Assembly: GCA_963702705.1 (NCBI GenBank)
Contig: CAVPDR010000001.1
Coordinates: 155,017 to 219,016 of the forward strand
From: VRUE01 sp963702705
Lineage (GTDB): Bacteria > Actinomycetota > Thermoleophilia > Solirubrobacterales > 70-9
Length of the DNA: 64,000 nucleotides
Direction: 5' to 3'
The number at the start of each line of letters is the position of its first letter. Position 1 is the stretch's first letter. The notes beneath the pieces were generated by a model. That model had not been told where the DNA came from. It did no database searches and saw nothing but the letters and a program-made list of their open reading frames with translations. Made by a program: the position numbers and the translations under genes. Below are positions 61,285-64,000 of this stretch, piece after piece.

Positions 61285-61473
61285 ATGAGGCGCAGGATGC
61301 AACCGCGACAGCTCAAGAGCCTCGTCGACTCGGGTCACTACAAGCCTGAGCCGTCATTGATCGCCGACGCGATGCTGCAGCGGCGCGGCGTGCGCGAGCT
61401 GCTTACCAGCGAGAGCCTCATGCGAGCTGGTCGTACCCCGCCGGCTCCGCAAGTCGGCCGTCACGCAGCCTGA
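61285..61473 (+). CDS. Small protein resembling FlgM-type anti-sigma factors
   Basis: 62 residues (RQLKSLVDSGHYKPEPSLIA, then DAMLQRRGVRELLTSESLM). The pattern Y-x-P-x3-IA-x-AML is like the conserved C-terminal part of FlgM anti-sigma factors, although no flagellar genes are in the window. It overlaps the 3' end of the convergent thiL gene by 56 bases. The gene is plausible but short; the function is a weak inference. Confidence 0.5.
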   Translation: MRRRMQPRQLKSLVDSGHYKPEPSLIADAMLQRRGVRELLTSESLMRAGRTPPAPQVGRHAA

Positions 61474-62428
61474 TCTCGACCCCGCTGCCGACGACGACGG
61501 CGCCGATCTGGGTCAAGGCGATTCCTTCCGCCTCGCGCACCGTCCGCTCTGCCTCTGCGAGCCGGTCCGCCGCGATGCTCGCCAGCAGCTCGTAGTCCTC
61601 GCCGCCGCTGAGCGCGAGGTCCAGCGGCTCGCGTCCGGTCGCCGCCGCGGCCTCGGCGACGCCCTCGGCGACGGGCAGGGCGCCGGCGTCGATTCGCAGG
61701 CCGACGTCACTGCGCTCGGCAAGGTGGCGGGCATCGCCCCCGAGCCCGTCGCTGATGTCGATCATCGCCGTTGCCCCGGCCTGCGCCAGCGCCCGCCCGG
61801 CCCCGAGCCGCGGCGCCGGTTCCAGCTGCCGCACCCGCAGCGCACCCGCCCAATTCGGAGCCGACTGGCCTTTTGACCCCCCTATAGAGGGGTCAATCGA
61901 CCAGTCGGCGTTTTGCAGGAGACGGAGGCCGGCGGCCGCGGCGCCGATCTCACCGGTTAGGACCAGCGCATCGCCCGGCTGGGCGCCGGAACGCTTGACG
62001 AAGCCGTCCGGGCCAGCCGCGTGGCCGACCACCGTGAGCGCCAGGAAGAGCTCGGCGGCGCGGGTGACATCGCCGCCGGCGAGGGTTGTCCCGGTCTTCT
62101 TGGCAAGGGCCAGCACGCCGTCGAGCAGGTCGATGCAGCCGTCCTCGTCGAGGTCGGGGGGCACCCCGAGCGCGACGTAGGCCTCGCCCGCCACGGCGCC
62201 CATCGCGGCCAGGTCCGAGAGCGCCGCGGCCAGCGCCTTGTGGCCGATCTGCGCCAGGCTCGCGGTCGCGCGGCTGAAGTGGACGCCCTCGACCACGGTG
62301 TCGACCGAGGTCGCCGTTGCCCCGCCGGGCAGAGTGATGCTCGCGTCGTCGCCACTGCCCAGGTGGATATGGGGCGCGTCGGCGGGTAGTCGCTTCCGTA
62401 TCCGCGCCAAGAGCTCGAACTCACCCAT
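61418..62428 (-). CDS. thiL: Thiamine-monophosphate kinase
   Basis: 336 residues. It phosphorylates thiamine monophosphate to the diphosphate cofactor. Family motifs are HLGSGDDASITL, SVDTVVEGVHFSR, the Asp in LAGGDVTRAAE, and MIDISDGLGGDARHLA, with LSGGEDYELL near the end. A stretch (NADWSIDPSIGGSKGQSAPN) between the two domains is encoded by a 50-base inverted repeat inserted in frame. Confidence 0.94.
   Translation of the reverse strand: MGEFELLARIRKRLPADAPHIHLGSGDDASITLPGGATATSVDTVVEGVHFSRATASLAQIGHKALAAALSDLAAMGAVAGEAYVALGVPPDLDEDGCIDLLDGVLALAKKTGTTLAGGDVTRAAELFLALTVVGHAAGPDGFVKRSGAQPGDALVLTGEIGAAAAGLRLLQNADWSIDPSIGGSKGQSAPNWAGALRVRQLEPAPRLGAGRALAQAGATAMIDISDGLGGDARHLAERSDVGLRIDAGALPVAEGVAEAAAATGREPLDLALSGGEDYELLASIAADRLAEAERTVREAEGIALTQIGAVVVGSGVEIRLRDGRLAEPAGYDQLA
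61860..61909. repeat. In-frame inverted repeat inside thiL
   Basis: GCCGACTGGCCTTTTGACCCC pairs with GGGGTCAATCGACCAGTCGGC (three mismatches in 21) around CCTATAGA-like loop bases. The frame of thiL stays open. It is smaller than the intergenic palindromes and shares no core with them, but it has the same coding-insertion behaviour as the palindrome in the GT87-like gene. Confidence 0.65.
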
Positions 62429-62459
62429 CGACCCATTGTCTCTCTAAGGTGCGGACGCA

Positions 62460-63512
62460 GTGGAGCGCAGCCAACCTCTTCTTCATCGCATCGGCGAGGC
62501 CGGGGCGAAATTCGGAACCAAGCCGCCGCGCAGCAAGCGCGTCCGGCTCGCGATCCAGCTCGGCATCGCGATCCTCGTCTTCGGCTTCCTCGTGCTCACC
62601 GTGGTCGACCAGTGGGCCGAGATCAAGGACAAGGGAGTCCACTTCCACGTTCTCTGGCTGATCCCGGCCTTCGTCATCCTGCCGATCTTCTACTCGCTGA
62701 ACGCCGTCGGCTGGGACCTGATCCTGCGCTTCCTCGGCTACCGCCTCGGGGCCGGGCGAGCACAGGTGGCCTGGGGCCAGCCGCTGCTGGCGCGCTACGT
62801 GCCCGGCAGCGTCCTCTACGTGCTCGGCCGGGTGCTGCTCTCCGAGCGGGTCGGCGTGCCGCGGCGGACGACGATCGCCAGCATCGTCTACGAACAGGCG
62901 CTGCAGGCGACCTCGGCGATCATCGTCGCCGCCTACTTTCTGATCGACCATCCCGACCTGCAGGGACAGCCGTGGCGCTGGGGTGTGCTGGTCCTGATCC
63001 CGCTGGCGCTCGTCGTGCTGCACCCTCGTGTCTTCGGACCGCTCGCCAATCGTGTGCTGCGGGCATTTGGGCGGGAGCCGTTGCCCGAGGTGATGTCCCT
63101 GCAGGGCGTGATCGCGGTGCTCGCTTTCTACGCGCTCAACTGGGGCGTGATCGCACTCGGCATCTGGTGCGTGGCGCGCTCGGTCAGCGGTGTCTCGGCG
63201 AGCGATATCGCCGTCGCCGGCGCAGCCCAGGCCTTCGGCTACGTGGCGGCGTTGGCCACCCTGGTCGCTCCGGCTGGGCTCGGGATTCGCGACGCGGCGT
63301 TCGCCTGGGCCTTCAAGGTTGCGACGCCGGGCAACAGCTTCGCGGTCGCCTCGCTGATCGCGATCGTCGTGCGGGGGGTGCTGACCGTGGTCGAGGTCAT
63401 CTACGTGGGGATCGTGACCGTGATGGGGCGCCGCGAGGGGTGGTCGATTCGTACGGGCGTGCTGCATCCTTCCCCTGAGGAGGAAGCAGCTGCCGTTGCT
63501 GAAGAGGTGTAG
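62460..63512 (+). CDS. Lysylphosphatidylglycerol synthase/UPF0104-like membrane protein
   Basis: 350 residues with about eight helices. The segments WLIPAFVILPIFYSLNAVGW, LLARYVPGSVLYVLGRVLLS and AATLVAPAGLGIRDAAF-like (here LATLVAPAGLGIRDAAFAWA) match the flippase/integral-membrane half of MprF-like and UPF0104 proteins. No cytoplasmic transferase domain follows, so lysyl transfer is unlikely. The start is GTG 62460, divergent from thiL by 31 bases. It may act with the glycosyltransferase beyond the next palindrome, an inference from position. Confidence 0.82.
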   Translation: MERSQPLLHRIGEAGAKFGTKPPRSKRVRLAIQLGIAILVFGFLVLTVVDQWAEIKDKGVHFHVLWLIPAFVILPIFYSLNAVGWDLILRFLGYRLGAGRAQVAWGQPLLARYVPGSVLYVLGRVLLSERVGVPRRTTIASIVYEQALQATSAIIVAAYFLIDHPDLQGQPWRWGVLVLIPLALVVLHPRVFGPLANRVLRAFGREPLPEVMSLQGVIAVLAFYALNWGVIALGIWCVARSVSGVSASDIAVAGAAQAFGYVAALATLVAPAGLGIRDAAFAWAFKVATPGNSFAVASLIAIVVRGVLTVVEVIYVGIVTVMGRREGWSIRTGVLHPSPEEEAAAVAEEV

Positions 63513-63513
63513 G

Positions 63514-63613
63514 CGGGCGGGTCCTGTCGCGATGGCCCTCCCCCACATGCTCAGACGCCGCTTTCGCGGCGCCTTCCGCTGCGGGGGACCCCCGCCATCG
63601 CGCCACCCGCCCG
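63514..63613. repeat. Large palindromic element, type II (copy 4, divergent core)
   Basis: Ends CGGGCGGGTCCTGTCGCGAT and ATCGCGCCACCCGCCCG keep the type II terminal pattern (GGGTCCTGTC and GCCACCC), but the core is different: CAGACGCCGC/TTTCGCGGCG with a GCCGCTTTCGCGGC hairpin. It lies between convergent genes, one base after the upstream stop. It may be a variant or a neighbouring family. Confidence 0.72.
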
Positions 63614-63621
63614 AGACACGT

Positions 63622-64000
63622 TTACAGCGGAATCCTTGCTCCGAGCTGGTAGGCCGTGAGCCCGAGCAGCAGCAATTGGAGCAGGCGGTCGCGAGACAGG
63701 GTGGCCAGGGGGAGGGCCCAGAGCAGGTACCAAGGCAAAAGCCAGGCGGTGGCCAGGAGCAGAGCGAAGGTTGCCCAGGCGGCCGCTCGGAGCCAGTCGC
63801 CGCCTCGGTAGGTCCAGATGAGCAGGCAGATGACGAAGGCGGCGTAGAGGGTTAGGGCCGCGGCGCGGACCGCGTCTGGGTCGAGGCCGGTCAGGCGGGC
63901 AGTGGTCACCGGGATGCTCAGGTGGCTCGTGCGGCCCTGGTTCTCTCCCGCAAGGGCGAAGGCGTCGAGCCAGTTCCAGCCGAAGCCGAGATAGGCGACC
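63622..64000 (-). CDS. Membrane glycosyltransferase, C-terminal part (cut by the window edge)
   Basis: At least 126 residues are visible, starting beyond base 64000. The segments AYLGFGWNWLDAFALAGENQ, LTLYAAFVICLLIWTYRGGD, AWATFALLLATAWLLPWYLL and WALPLATLSRDRLLQLLLLG look like the last helices of a GT-C, MptA-like polyprenol-phosphomannose-dependent mannosyltransferase, including the LPWYLLW pattern. The 5' part is outside, so the assignment is tentative. It is convergent with the flippase-like gene. Confidence 0.6.
   Translation of the reverse strand, partial: VAYLGFGWNWLDAFALAGENQGRTSHLSIPVTTARLTGLDPDAVRAAALTLYAAFVICLLIWTYRGGDWLRAAAWATFALLLATAWLLPWYLLWALPLATLSRDRLLQLLLLGLTAYQLGARIPL

Overview
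The window is about 64 kb of high-GC (roughly 68-70%) DNA around a chromosomal replication origin. The dnaA-dnaN-recF block, the divergent rpmH-rnpA-yidD-yidC-khpB-rsmG-parA-parB block, actinobacterial-style MCE/MmpL genes and several small secreted or zinc-ribbon families suggest a deep-branching actinobacterium, most likely class Thermoleophilia (Solirubrobacterales/Gaiellales-like). That placement is inferred from gene content and was not tested by a search.

Layout. 1-2.9 kb: recF (cut by the window edge), dnaN and dnaA on the minus strand, with DnaA-box-like sites in the dnaA-dnaN gap. 3.0-7.8 kb: ribosomal protein L34, RNase P protein, membrane insertase, RNA-binding KhpB, 16S rRNA methyltransferase and ParAB, with a parS-like site at 3479-3494. 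7.8-18.8 kb: tRNA-Ile, a bifunctional nuclease-type protein, D-Ala-D-Ala ligase, an aminotransferase, a phosphodiesterase, a GT87-like membrane glycosyltransferase, a YmdB-type phosphodiesterase and an ABC-2 exporter. 19-27 kb: a heme and respiration block (hemB, a fused siroheme-decarboxylase-like gene, hemL, a Rieske/cytochrome b/cytochrome b-c complex, menG, and a polyprenyl diphosphate synthase broken by one base). 27-29.4 kb: tatA, tatC, a TPR-like membrane protein and tRNA-Lys. 29.4-44.5 kb: an envelope-transport region with an MmpL-type RND protein, two paralogous small secreted proteins, an IS982-type element and an operon of six MCE proteins. 44.7-49.5 kb: replicative helicase DnaB carrying a LAGLIDADG intein, a DnaC-like loader and purA. 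49.5-55.4 kb: a lipoprotein, a TetR regulator, a third copy of the secreted family, and rpsF-ssb-rpsR-rplI. 55.5-64 kb: two trehalose-type glycosyltransferases, an HtrA protease with a two-component system (the regulator is frameshifted), thiL, a flippase-like membrane protein and a glycosyltransferase cut by the edge.

The most unusual feature is a set of large palindromes, about 80-140 bp each. At least thirteen fall into five families by shared core sequence: type I at 4515, 15003 and 55403; type II at 4771, 14552, 44508 and 63514; type III at 24412, 48056 and 53550; type IV at 5375 and 54788; type V at 18887. Within a family the core is conserved, while the outer arms differ from copy to copy and still pair perfectly or almost perfectly with each other. 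Several lie between co-directional genes. Some have become coding: they supply the start codon and N-terminus of rsmG, the last residues and an internal in-frame loop of the GT87 gene, and the last codons of the dnaC-like gene. This suggests an uncharacterised class of foldback elements, whose arms appear to be remade or corrected together.

The only stretch over 300 bp without a gene is 4512-4892, which holds two of these palindromes and nothing else that I can recognise.
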